Positions 16,311-23,719 of a DNA stretch of 64,000 bases are shown here, in pieces. Numbering within the stretch: the stretch's first letter is position 1; each line of letters opens with the position of its first letter. The notes under the pieces were generated by a model. That model saw only the letters and a program-made list of their open reading frames with translations, searched no databases and was not told the origin of the DNA. This stretch comes from Nocardioides sp. LHD-245 (GTDB lineage: Bacteria > Actinomycetota > Actinomycetes > Propionibacteriales > Nocardioidaceae), in contig NZ_JAVFWN010000001.1 of assembly GCF_030929495.1 (NCBI RefSeq), positions 1 through 64,000 on the forward strand, given 5' to 3'. A program made the position numbers and the translations under genes.

Positions 16311-17021
16311 ATGACAGCTCACACCCACGTCCCCCCGACCGCACTCGACCAGGCCGCGCCGCACGACGAGCCGGTCGTCTACCCGCCGACCCGCTGGGCG
16401 CTGGCGGGTCTCGGGGCCGGTCTCGCCGGCCTCGGGATGATGATCTCGTCGTCGATGGTGGACGCCGTCTACGACGAGAAGATCCAGGGCGACGCCGTCG
16501 CCATCAACGAGCGTCTCGGCGACCTGGTGCCGCAGATGCTCGCCTTCCACCTCAGCGCGATGATCGGCGCCGTCCTCATGGTCGTCTTCGCGGCCGGGCT
16601 GTTCCGCCGGATGCGGGCGAGCGTGCCGGCCGACAGCGTGCTCCCGCTGGTCGCGTTCTCCGGCGTCCTCATCACCGCGATCATGCTCGTCGTCGGCACC
16701 GGCCTCGACACGGAGTTCATCTTCGCCGCCGGCTCCGACATGGTCGTCCCCGAGGACGCCGCGATGTTCAACCACTGGATCGGCACCGTCCCGTGGTGCT
16801 GGGGCCTGCTCGGCCTGTCCGGCATCGCGCTCTTCGGCGCGGCCCGCCACGGCGGCGTACCGAAGTGGCTGGGCCTGGTCGGCCTCCTCGGTGGCGGCCT
16901 GACCCTGCTGCTCGGCATCTCGCCGCTGCAGTACATGGCCGGCATGACCGGCCCGATCGGCCTGCTGGTGATCGCGATCGGCTTCCTCGCTGGTGACAAG
17001 GCCTTCCGCGGCCGAGCGTGA
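16311..17021 (+). CDS. Multi-pass membrane protein of unknown function
   Basis: The 236-residue protein has six likely membrane helices between about 27 and 230 after a short hydrophilic N-terminus. Conserved-looking features are a Trp-rich segment (His-Trp-Ile-Gly-Thr-Val-Pro-Trp-Cys-Trp near 150) and several Gly-rich helices. I do not recognise the family. The start is the ATG at 16311, with GATGGT 6 nt upstream as a possible -10 box. It lies between cgoX and a sensor kinase gene and is closed by a hairpin at 17039-17069. Confidence 0.75.
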   Translation: MTAHTHVPPTALDQAAPHDEPVVYPPTRWALAGLGAGLAGLGMMISSSMVDAVYDEKIQGDAVAINERLGDLVPQMLAFHLSAMIGAVLMVVFAAGLFRRMRASVPADSVLPLVAFSGVLITAIMLVVGTGLDTEFIFAAGSDMVVPEDAAMFNHWIGTVPWCWGLLGLSGIALFGAARHGGVPKWLGLVGLLGGGLTLLLGISPLQYMAGMTGPIGLLVIAIGFLAGDKAFRGRA

Positions 17022-17038
17022 GAGGCCGGCCCAATTCG

Positions 17039-17069
17039 GCCGGTCCGCACCATGGGGGTGCGGACCGGC
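17039..17069 (+). terminator. 13-bp hairpin after the membrane-protein gene
   Basis: Arms 17039-17051 and 17057-17069 pair perfectly around a 5-nt loop. There is no U-run, which is usual for actinobacterial terminators. Its position rules against the kinase start codons further upstream. Confidence 0.7.
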
Positions 17070-17083
17070 TGCACAATGTGCCG

Positions 17084-19135
17084 GTGCAGGAGCAGGCCGT
17101 CAGCCGTCCGCGCGGCCCGATGGTCGTCGCGGTCCTCGTCGTCCCCGCCGTCTGCGTCGTGCTGCTGCCGGTCACGGTCTGGCTCGACCTGGGTGCGCCG
17201 ACCTCCGGCGTGGGATACGACGTCGCGCTCGGGCCGGGCTGGCCGTGGACGTTGATCGGTGCCCTGCTGGGCTCGCTCGCCGGAATCATCCTGACGAAGG
17301 AGCCGCGGCAGCGGGTCGGCTGGGTCCTCGCCGGCTCGGGCCTCTTCTGGGCGCTCGACGGCCTCGCGCAGAGCTACATCCTGTCCGGTCTGCGGGAGAC
17401 CGGCTCGTGGCCGGGAATGACCTTCGCGCTGTGGTTCCTCAACCGCTTCGGGTCCTACCTGACGGCGGTGACCGCGGTGCTGGTGATGATCTTCCCGACC
17501 GGCCGCTTCCTGCCCGGTCGCTGGGGGACCGCGTCCTGGGTCGCCACGACCGCGATGGCGATCAGTGGCCTGTGCTTCCTCGTCCTCCCGGCCGAGGGTG
17601 ATCGCGCGATCGACGGCCTGCCGGCAGGCGTCGACGAGAACCCGACCTCGATCGGCGCCCTCTCCGGGCACGGTGACCAGGTCGCGACACTCGGGCTCAC
17701 GCTCGGCATCGCCGGCTTCTTCTTCGCGCTGCTCTCCGTGATCGTGCGCTACCGCCGCTCCGCGGGCCTCGATCGCGACCGGATGCGCTGGCTGCTCTGG
17801 AGCGTCATCGTCATCCTCGTCGTGAGCGTGGCGACCCTGGTCCTCTCGGTGCCCGACGGTGACTTCATCGGCGCCCTGGTGGCGTCGGTCGTGCCACCGA
17901 TGGCCATGACGATCGCGATCGTCCGCCCGACGCTGGTGTCGATCCAGGACCTGCTCGCTCGCACGGCAGTGCTGTCCGCCGTCTTCGCCGTGCTCGTCGC
18001 CGCGGACGCGCTGGCGCTGTGGCTGCTCACCCTGGTCCTCGACGACGAGCTCACCCAGGCCCAGGTCGTCGGTGTGGTCCTCATCGTCGCCGTCCTCCTC
18101 TACGGGCCGCTGCGGCAGCGGCTCTCGGCCGCGGTGCGGCGGCTGATGCTCGGCGAGCGCGGCGACCGGTACGACGCCGTGGCGGGCCTCGCCTCCACGC
18201 TGGAGAACACCGACGACTCCGCCGAGCAGCTCGCTGCGGTGGCCCGCGCGGTGGCGTCGGCCTTCGCGGTGTCCTTCGTCAGCGTCGAGGTCGACCGCGC
18301 GCACGGCGAGCGCCTGGTCACGACCTTCGGCGACCGGCCGCCCGAGGTCCGGACCCTCCCCATCACCTGGCGCGACACCACGATCGGCCGCCTGGTGCTG
18401 CCCGCGCGAGGCCTGCGCAGCCGGCTCTCCGAGCAGGACGAGGAGCTCCTCGGCGACCTGGTGCGCCAGGCCGCGACCGCCGCCCGCACCAGCCAGCTCG
18501 CGGAGGAGGTCCAGCGCAGCCGCGAGCGGCTGGTCACCGCCCGGGAGGAGGAGCGGCGCCGGATCCGCCGCGACCTGCACGACGGATTCGGCCCGGCGCT
18601 GAGCGGCATCGTCTTCCAGCTGGAGGCGGCCCGGATGACCGTCGAGCGCGACCCGGTGCGGGCCCGGGACCAGCTGGAGACGATCAGCGCCCAGGTCCAG
18701 GAGGTCGTCGCCGACGTACGAGGGCTGGTGCACGACCTGCGCCCGCCGGCCCTCGACGACCGGGGGCTCGTGGGCGCGCTGCGCCAGCAGGCCGAGCACC
18801 TCGCCGTCCCGCTCGACGTGACCGCCCCGGACGACCTGCGCCTGCCCGCGGCGGTCGAGGTCGCGGCGTACCGGATCGTGGGGGAGGCCCTCACCAATGT
18901 CGCCCGGCACGCGGACGCCGCGCGCGTGCGCCTGCTGGTCGAGAACGCCGGCGACGCGCTGGTGCTCGAGGTCGCCGACGACGGGCGCGGCATCCCCGCC
19001 GACCGGGCCGCCGGTGTCGGCCTGGCCAGCCTGCGCGAGCGCGCCGCCGAGCTCGGCGGTACCACCACCATTACCAGCCCACCGGACGGCGGCACCGTCG
19101 TCCGGGCCCGCCTGCCACTGAGGAGCCCCGCATGA
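17084..19135 (+). CDS. NarL-family sensor histidine kinase
   Basis: The 683-residue kinase has an N-terminal membrane region with roughly eight helices (1-330), a GAF-like segment (about 375-465) and a HisKA_3 dimerisation region with phospho-acceptor H499 in Asp-Leu-His-Asp-Gly. A HATPase domain with the N box (Glu-Ala-Leu-Thr-Asn) and Asp-Asp-Gly-Arg-Gly box follows. The GTG at 17084 is preferred: it follows the hairpin at 17039-17069 and a CACAAT box 6 nt upstream. An ATG at 17018 would place the terminator inside the gene. It overlaps its response regulator by ATGA. The signal sensed is unknown. Confidence 0.88.
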   Translation: MQEQAVSRPRGPMVVAVLVVPAVCVVLLPVTVWLDLGAPTSGVGYDVALGPGWPWTLIGALLGSLAGIILTKEPRQRVGWVLAGSGLFWALDGLAQSYILSGLRETGSWPGMTFALWFLNRFGSYLTAVTAVLVMIFPTGRFLPGRWGTASWVATTAMAISGLCFLVLPAEGDRAIDGLPAGVDENPTSIGALSGHGDQVATLGLTLGIAGFFFALLSVIVRYRRSAGLDRDRMRWLLWSVIVILVVSVATLVLSVPDGDFIGALVASVVPPMAMTIAIVRPTLVSIQDLLARTAVLSAVFAVLVAADALALWLLTLVLDDELTQAQVVGVVLIVAVLLYGPLRQRLSAAVRRLMLGERGDRYDAVAGLASTLENTDDSAEQLAAVARAVASAFAVSFVSVEVDRAHGERLVTTFGDRPPEVRTLPITWRDTTIGRLVLPARGLRSRLSEQDEELLGDLVRQAATAARTSQLAEEVQRSRERLVTAREEERRRIRRDLHDGFGPALSGIVFQLEAARMTVERDPVRARDQLETISAQVQEVVADVRGLVHDLRPPALDDRGLVGALRQQAEHLAVPLDVTAPDDLRLPAAVEVAAYRIVGEALTNVARHADAARVRLLVENAGDALVLEVADDGRGIPADRAAGVGLASLRERAAELGGTTTITSPPDGGTVVRARLPLRSPA

Positions 19136-19809
19136 GCAGCGCCACCGGAGCATCCGGCCCGGTCCGGGTCGTCGTGGTCGACGACCACCAGATCGTCCGC
19201 GACGGGCTGACCTCGTTGCTGGGGGCGCTCGACGGGATCGACGTGGTCGGGTCCGCCGCGGACGGCCGGGAGGCGGTGCACGTCGTCGAGGAGACGGCGC
19301 CCGACCTGGTGGTCATGGACATCCAGATGCCGCACCTCGACGGCATCGAGGCGACGCGCTTCCTGACCGGCCGCGACCCCGCCCTGCGGGTCGTGATGCT
19401 GACCATGAACGAGGACGACGACACCGTGCTCAGCGCGATCCGCGCCGGTGCCTGTGGCTACCTGCTCAAGGGCGCCGGCGCCGACGAGGTGCAGCACGCG
19501 ATCCGGTCGGCGGCCGCGGGCGGCATGGTGTTCGGCGCGAGTCTGGCCGCCAAGGTCGCGGGCTTCTTCGCCGGCGCCGTCCCCGCCGCCCGGGCGGCCG
19601 ACGAGCCGTTCCCCGAGCTGACCGACCGCGAGCGCGACGTACTCCAGCAGATCGCCGCCGGGCGGAGCAACGACGAGATCGCGGCCGCGCTCTACGTGTC
19701 CAACAAGACCGTCCGCAACGCGGTCTCGGCGATCTACGCCAAGCTCCACGCCACGGGTCGCGCCGACGCCATCGTCAAGGCCAGGGAGGCGGGCTACGGC
19801 CGCGACTGA
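19132..19809 (+). CDS. LuxR/NarL-type response regulator
   Basis: The 225-residue regulator has a receiver domain with acidic pair D17/D18, phospho-acceptor D63 (Val-Met-Asp-Ile-Gln-Met-Pro) and the conserved Lys in Leu-Leu-Lys-Gly. The C-terminal LuxR HTH begins with Leu-Thr-Asp-Arg-Glu-Arg-Asp-Val-Leu near 165. It is coupled to the preceding kinase by an ATGA overlap, so the two form a cognate pair. Targets are not evident; the heme gene chdC starts 21 nt downstream with its own promoter-like box. Confidence 0.92.
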   Translation: MSSATGASGPVRVVVVDDHQIVRDGLTSLLGALDGIDVVGSAADGREAVHVVEETAPDLVVMDIQMPHLDGIEATRFLTGRDPALRVVMLTMNEDDDTVLSAIRAGACGYLLKGAGADEVQHAIRSAAAGGMVFGASLAAKVAGFFAGAVPAARAADEPFPELTDRERDVLQQIAAGRSNDEIAAALYVSNKTVRNAVSAIYAKLHATGRADAIVKAREAGYGRD

Positions 19810-19830
19810 GGTCCCGGCACAATGGCAGGC

Positions 19831-20577
19831 ATGTCGGACCAGGACCCCCAGACTCAGGACCCGCAGGCGCACGTCAAGTCCAACGCGGCGAAGATCAACG
19901 AGCTCAACGACACCGTCCGCTTCACCATGTGGTCGGTCTTCCGGCTCGAGCAGCCGCTCGGCTCCGACGACGTCGTCCGCAAGAACGAGACCGCCGAGCT
20001 CGAGGCGTTCCTCGCCGACCTGGCCGCGGAGGACATCGTCGTCCGGGGCCTGTACGACGTCGCGGGACTGCGCGCCGACGCGGACCTGATGATCTGGTGG
20101 CATGCCGCCACCAGCGACCAGCTCCAGGACGCCTACCACCGGCTGCGGCGTACGGCCTTCGGCGCGCGGCTCGCTCCGGTCTGGTCGCAGATGGCGCTGC
20201 ACCGCCCGGCCGAGTTCAACCGCAGCCACCTGCCGGCCTTCCTCGCCGAGGAGCGCGCCCACGCCTATGCCGCCGTCTATCCCTTCGTCCGCTCCTACGA
20301 GTGGTACCTCCTCGACGACGCCGAGCGTCGCCGCCTGCTCGCCGAGCACGGCCAGATGGCGCGGGGCTATCCCGACGTGCGGGCCAACACCGTCCCGAGC
20401 TTCGCGCTCGGCGACTACGAGTGGATCCTCGCCTTCGAGGCCGACGACCTGACCCGGATCGTCGACCTGATGCGTCACCTGCGCGGCTCGGAGACCCGTC
20501 GCCACGTGCGCGAGGAGGTGCCGTTCTACACCGGTCGGCGGGTGGGCTTCGCCGAGCTGCTGGCGGCGCTGCCCTGA
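19831..20577 (+). CDS. chdC: Coproheme decarboxylase (HemQ/ChdC)
   Basis: The 248-residue protein belongs to the chlorite dismutase-like family. It performs the last heme step in Gram-positive bacteria, converting coproheme III to heme b with peroxide. The typical N-terminal segment with Lys-Ile-Asn-Glu-Leu-Asn, the Tyr-Asp-Val-Ala-Gly-Leu-Arg-Ala-Asp-Ala-Asp strand and the Met-Ala-Leu-His/Arg-Pro-Ala-Glu region are present. The Tyr-Pro-Phe-Val-Arg-Ser-Tyr-Glu-Trp-Tyr segment should hold the catalytic Tyr. I prefer the ATG at 19831 because CACAAT lies 7 nt before it; an in-frame ATG at 19822 overlaps that box. Confidence 0.92.
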   Translation: MSDQDPQTQDPQAHVKSNAAKINELNDTVRFTMWSVFRLEQPLGSDDVVRKNETAELEAFLADLAAEDIVVRGLYDVAGLRADADLMIWWHAATSDQLQDAYHRLRRTAFGARLAPVWSQMALHRPAEFNRSHLPAFLAEERAHAYAAVYPFVRSYEWYLLDDAERRRLLAEHGQMARGYPDVRANTVPSFALGDYEWILAFEADDLTRIVDLMRHLRGSETRRHVREEVPFYTGRRVGFAELLAALP

Positions 20578-20594
20578 TTCCCGGCGTGCCGGAC

Positions 20595-20623
20595 TTGCAA
20601 AGTCTATTGACTTACTCCACTAT
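20595..20623 (+). promoter_or_regulatory. Promoter of the polycysteine leader transcript
   Basis: TTGCAA (20595-20600) and CACTAT (20618-20623) are 17 bp apart, a normal sigma-A spacing. The -10 box ends 6 nt before the leader ATG at 20630, so the transcript probably begins at or next to that codon. Confidence 0.6.
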
Positions 20624-20629
20624 GGAGGC

Positions 20630-20698
20630 ATGACCCGCCTCCCTCTCGTCCTGCGCGGCACCCTCCGGGGCCCCGGGCCGTGTTGTCGCTGCTGTTGA
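20630..20698 (+). CDS. Polycysteine leader peptide (22 residues)
   Basis: The short ORF begins at ATG 20630 and ends in TGA at 20696-20698. Its last five residues are Cys-Cys-Arg-Cys-Cys, encoded TGT TGT CGC TGC TGT. Four cysteines in the last five codons would be very unusual by chance at this position, directly before a cysteine dioxygenase gene. In mycobacteria, leaderless polycysteine ORFs act as cysteine-responsive attenuators of the operon behind them. The start codon 6 nt after a -10 box fits the same leaderless design. It regulates in cis; the peptide itself probably has no function. Confidence 0.75.
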   Translation: MTRLPLVLRGTLRGPGPCCRCC

Positions 20699-20733
20699 TC
20701 CGCACCCGATCCAGCACCGACCACCCCCGGAGG
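20662..20733 (+). promoter_or_regulatory. Anti-Shine-Dalgarno/Shine-Dalgarno pair of the leader
   Basis: CCTCCGGGG at 20662-20670, inside the leader ORF, is perfectly complementary over 9 nt to CCCCGGAGG at 20725-20733, the Shine-Dalgarno of the dioxygenase gene. Pairing would hide that ribosome site. A ribosome paused on the Cys codons (20681-20695) would cover part of the upstream arm and free it. Confidence 0.6.
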
Positions 20734-20739
20734 AACCCG

Positions 20740-21189
20740 ATGACCCAGCTCGCCGTCCTGCCCCTGCTCGAGGTCGTGCGCGACCACGCCACCGACCCCG
20801 ACCTGCTCCACCTCCTCGACCACGACCCGCACGAGCGCTCGTGGATCCGCCTGCTCACGACCGACGACTACGAGCTCTGGTTGATCTCCTGGCCGCCGGG
20901 CGCCGCGACCGACTGGCATGACCACGGGCCCTCGGCCGGCGCGTTCACCGTCCTCGACGGTCGGCTCACCGAGCACACCTTCGACGGCGGGCTGCGGCTG
21001 ATCGACCTCGGCGTGGGCGACGGCAAGGCGTTCGGCGCCGGCTACGCCCACGACGTGCGCAACGCCGGCGACCGCCCCGCGCTCTCGCTGCACGCGTACT
21101 CGCCGCGCCTGCACGCCATGACCCGCTTCCGTTTCCGCGGCGACCGGCTCGAGGTGCTCGGCGTGGAGCGGGCGGGGGAGGAGTGGTGA
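20740..21189 (+). CDS. Cysteine dioxygenase-family protein
   Basis: The 149-residue cupin has the three-histidine iron site of thiol dioxygenases: H60 and H62 in Trp-His-Asp-His-Gly, and H104 in Tyr-Ala-His-Asp-Val. The family oxidises cysteine, or a related thiol such as 3-mercaptopropionate, to the sulfinate with O2. The ATG at 20740 follows a GGAGG and is preferred over the longer frame that starts inside the leader. It overlaps the rhodanese gene by GTGA. Control by cysteine is indicated by the leader ORF. Strict substrate choice cannot be read from the sequence. Confidence 0.88.
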   Translation: MTQLAVLPLLEVVRDHATDPDLLHLLDHDPHERSWIRLLTTDDYELWLISWPPGAATDWHDHGPSAGAFTVLDGRLTEHTFDGGLRLIDLGVGDGKAFGAGYAHDVRNAGDRPALSLHAYSPRLHAMTRFRFRGDRLEVLGVERAGEEW

Positions 21190-21617
21190 GCATCCTCGCC
21201 CCCGTCACCCCCGTCCGGTACGACGGCGTGGACGCCCTCCTCGCCGACGCCCGGTCCCGCCTCGACCGGATCAGCCCGCGCGCGGCGTTCCAGGAGCTGG
21301 TCACCGTTGACCAGGTGCTCCTGGTCGACATCCGCCCCGCCGCCCAGCGTGCCCTCGAGGGCGAGGTCGCCGCCTGGCTGCCCGCCCTCGTGGTCGAGCG
21401 CAACGTCCTCGAGTGGCGCTTCGACCCGCGCAGCGACGCCCGGCTGCCCGAGGCGTCGTACGAGCGCCGGGTGATCGTGCTGTGCCAGGAGGGCTACACC
21501 TCCTCCCTCGCCGCCGACGCGCTGCGCAGCATCGGCGTGCACCGGGCCACCGACGTCGTCGGCGGGTTCGCGGCGTGGCGGGCCGCCGGGATGCCCGTCG
21601 CGGGGGTCGCGGCGTGA
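21186..21617 (+). CDS. Rhodanese-like sulfurtransferase
   Basis: The 143-residue single-domain rhodanese has the active-site loop Cys-Gln-Glu-Gly-Tyr-Thr-Ser-Ser with catalytic C100. Single-domain rhodaneses move sulfane sulfur between small molecules or proteins. It starts with a GTG overlapping the dioxygenase stop (a GTG one codon earlier is also possible) after GGGGGAGGA. Coupling to a cysteine dioxygenase suggests a shared role in cysteine-derived sulfur handling. Confidence 0.88.
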   Translation: MSILAPVTPVRYDGVDALLADARSRLDRISPRAAFQELVTVDQVLLVDIRPAAQRALEGEVAAWLPALVVERNVLEWRFDPRSDARLPEASYERRVIVLCQEGYTSSLAADALRSIGVHRATDVVGGFAAWRAAGMPVAGVAA

Positions 21618-21639
21618 CCGGCTGAGTACGCTCGGAGAC

Positions 21640-22044
21640 ATGGCATACGAAGTCGAGAAGACGGATGAGGAGTGGCGCGCGGAGCTGGCTCCCGAGGAGT
21701 ACCAGGTGCTCCGCCAGGCCGGCACCGAGCGGGCCTTCACCGGTGAGTACACCGACACCGAGACCACCGGCGTCTACCGCTGCAAGGCCTGCCAGGCCAA
21801 GCTGTTCGAGTCCGACGCGAAGTTCCACTCCGGCTGCGGCTGGCCGAGCTTCTACCAGCCGATCAGTGACACGATCGAGTACCTCGAGGACGACTCGCAC
21901 GGCATGAAGCGGGTCGAGGTGCGCTGTGCCAACTGCGGCTCCCACCTCGGGCATGTCTTCCCCGACGGCTACGGCACCCCGACCGGCGACCGGTACTGCA
22001 TCAACTCGATCAGCCTCACCCTGGAGCCAGCGGACCAGGCCTGA
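21640..22044 (+). CDS. msrB: Peptide-methionine (R)-S-oxide reductase
   Basis: The 134-residue enzyme reduces methionine-R-sulfoxide in oxidised proteins. The structural zinc site is complete (C48, C51, C96, C99) and the catalytic cysteine is C120 in Gly-Asp-Arg-Tyr-Cys-Ile-Asn-Ser. TACGCT stands 7 nt before the ATG, so it has its own leaderless-type promoter despite lying only 22 nt after the rhodanese gene. The setting beside sulfur genes suits a redox-repair role. Confidence 0.95.
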   Translation: MAYEVEKTDEEWRAELAPEEYQVLRQAGTERAFTGEYTDTETTGVYRCKACQAKLFESDAKFHSGCGWPSFYQPISDTIEYLEDDSHGMKRVEVRCANCGSHLGHVFPDGYGTPTGDRYCINSISLTLEPADQA

Positions 22045-22063
22045 CTCCGCATAGGGTCGACGC

Positions 22064-23158
22064 ATGGCGAAGACTCCGGCGGCGATGGTGCAGGCAGGCG
22101 ACCGCGAGGTCCGGGTGTCCAGCCCGGACCGGGTGATCTACGAGGCGACCGAGCGCACGCCCGAGGTCACCAAGCTGATGGTCGCCGAGTACGTCGTCGC
22201 GGTCGGCGACGGCCTGATGCGGGCGCTCGGCGAGCGACCGACGGCGCTGGAGCGATGGCCGTCGGGAGTCCGCGAGGGCTTCCGGCTGGCCACCGGTCCG
22301 CGCGACAACGACGCCGAGGGCTTCTACCAGAAGCGCGTCCCCAAGGGGGCTCCCGACTACCTGGAGGCCGTCGAGATCACCTTCCCGTCGGGCCGCACCG
22401 CCGAGGAGATCTGCCCGACCGAGATCGCCGTGCCGGTGTGGTGCGCGCAGATGGGCACCCTCACCTTCCACCCCTGGCCGGTGCGCCGTCCCGACGTCGA
22501 CCACCCCGACGAGCTGCGCATCGACTTCGACCCCCAGCCCGGCACCACCTTCGGCGACGCCGTCCGGGTCGCCGGCGTCGCCCGCGAGCTCCTCGAGGAG
22601 CTCGGCCTGCAGGGCTACCCGAAGACCTCCGGCAACCGGGGCGTCCACGTCTACGTCCGGATCGAGCCGCGCTGGGAGTTCACCGACGTCCGGCACGCCG
22701 CCATCGCCTTCGGTCGCGAGCTGGCCCGCCGCGACGAGCAGGTCACCACCGCGTGGTGGAAGGAGGAGCGCGGCGAGCGGATCTTCATCGACTACAACCA
22801 GAACAACCGCGACCGCACCATCGCCTCGGCCTACTCGCTGCGCCCGCAGCCCGGCGCCCCGGTGTCGACGCCGATGACCTGGGCCGAGCTCGCCGGCGTG
22901 AGCGACCCGCGTGAGTTCAACCTGTTCACCGTGCCCGACCGGATGGCCGACGGCGACCCGTGGGCCGGGATCGACGACACGTCGTACTCCCTTCAGCCGC
23001 TGCTCGACCTGTGGGACCGGCAGGTCGCGGACGGCGAGGGCGAGCTCAACTTCCCGCCCGACTATCCCAAGATGCCGGGAGAGCCGCCCCGGGTGCAGCC
23101 GAGCAAGAAGGTCGCCGAGCACTGGGACGCCGACGGCAACCGGGTCGACGGCGCCTGA
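22064..23158 (+). CDS. ligD: LigD-type polymerase/primase domain protein
   Basis: The 364-residue stand-alone LigD polymerase (archaeo-eukaryotic primase fold) takes part in gap filling during non-homologous end joining. Metal-binding acidic residues lie in Ile-Asp-Phe-Asp-Pro (DxD, near 153-157) and Phe-Ile-Asp-Tyr-Asn-Gln-Asn (near 245). The Ser-Gly-Asn-Arg-Gly-Val-His-Val-Tyr motif between them is typical. TAGGGT stands 6 nt before the ATG. A separate ligase gene lies 0.56 kb further on in the opposite direction, so the usual LigD fusion is split. No Ku gene is seen in this window. Confidence 0.9.
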   Translation: MAKTPAAMVQAGDREVRVSSPDRVIYEATERTPEVTKLMVAEYVVAVGDGLMRALGERPTALERWPSGVREGFRLATGPRDNDAEGFYQKRVPKGAPDYLEAVEITFPSGRTAEEICPTEIAVPVWCAQMGTLTFHPWPVRRPDVDHPDELRIDFDPQPGTTFGDAVRVAGVARELLEELGLQGYPKTSGNRGVHVYVRIEPRWEFTDVRHAAIAFGRELARRDEQVTTAWWKEERGERIFIDYNQNNRDRTIASAYSLRPQPGAPVSTPMTWAELAGVSDPREFNLFTVPDRMADGDPWAGIDDTSYSLQPLLDLWDRQVADGEGELNFPPDYPKMPGEPPRVQPSKKVAEHWDADGNRVDGA

Positions 23159-23160
23159 GG

Positions 23161-23688
23161 CTAGTCCGTCTCGTGCTCCAGCAGGTGCAGCACGGGCACG
23201 CCGAGCTTGCGGCGGGCCCGCGAGGTCCAGTCGACGTGGAAGAACTCGGCCACCAGGTGCGGGCGGGTGAGGATGATCGCCTCCCGCCCGTCGATCTCCT
23301 TGACCTTCCCGATCAGCGCGTCGACCGGCGGCTCGGTCACGATCGTCATGCCGCCGATGATCGCGCCGGCGGCCACGAGCATCTCGCGGGTGGTCGCCAG
23401 GTCGCGCTCCGCCTGGTCGCGATACTCCTCGCGCAGGCGCTCGATCTCGTCCGCGGACGGGGTGATCGGCGGTGCGATCAGGTCGGCGCCGCCGATGGCG
23501 CCGAGGGACGCCTCGACGGCGGCCGCGGCGTCGGCCATCGGGAGCAGCACGTGGTACTGCACCTCGATGGTCGGGTCGTCGTCCAGCTCCTGGTGCAGCC
23601 CCCGGACCTGGGCGGCGTCGGCGGCGGTCAGCGCCTGCTCGACGAGCAGGACGACGGCGTACGGTTCCTCACGGGGAGCGGTGCTCAT
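23161..23688 (-). CDS. UspA-like small alpha/beta protein
   Basis: The 175-residue protein has an N-terminal hydrophobic strand (Tyr-Ala-Val-Val-Leu-Leu-Val), long helices, and a late strand-turn pattern (Ala-Ile-Ile-Leu-Thr-Arg-Pro-His, then Val-Pro-Val-Leu-His-Leu-Leu). This resembles universal stress proteins, though the full ATP-binding Gly signature is not evident. Start is the ATG at 23688, with CAGGAT 6 nt upstream. It lies between the split LigD polymerase and ligase genes, ending 2 nt from the polymerase stop. Function uncertain. Confidence 0.65.
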   Translation of the reverse strand: MSTAPREEPYAVVLLVEQALTAADAAQVRGLHQELDDDPTIEVQYHVLLPMADAAAAVEASLGAIGGADLIAPPITPSADEIERLREEYRDQAERDLATTREMLVAAGAIIGGMTIVTEPPVDALIGKVKEIDGREAIILTRPHLVAEFFHVDWTSRARRKLGVPVLHLLEHETD

Positions 23689-23719
23689 GACACCATCCTG
23701 CCCGGCGGACGGGCGCGCG

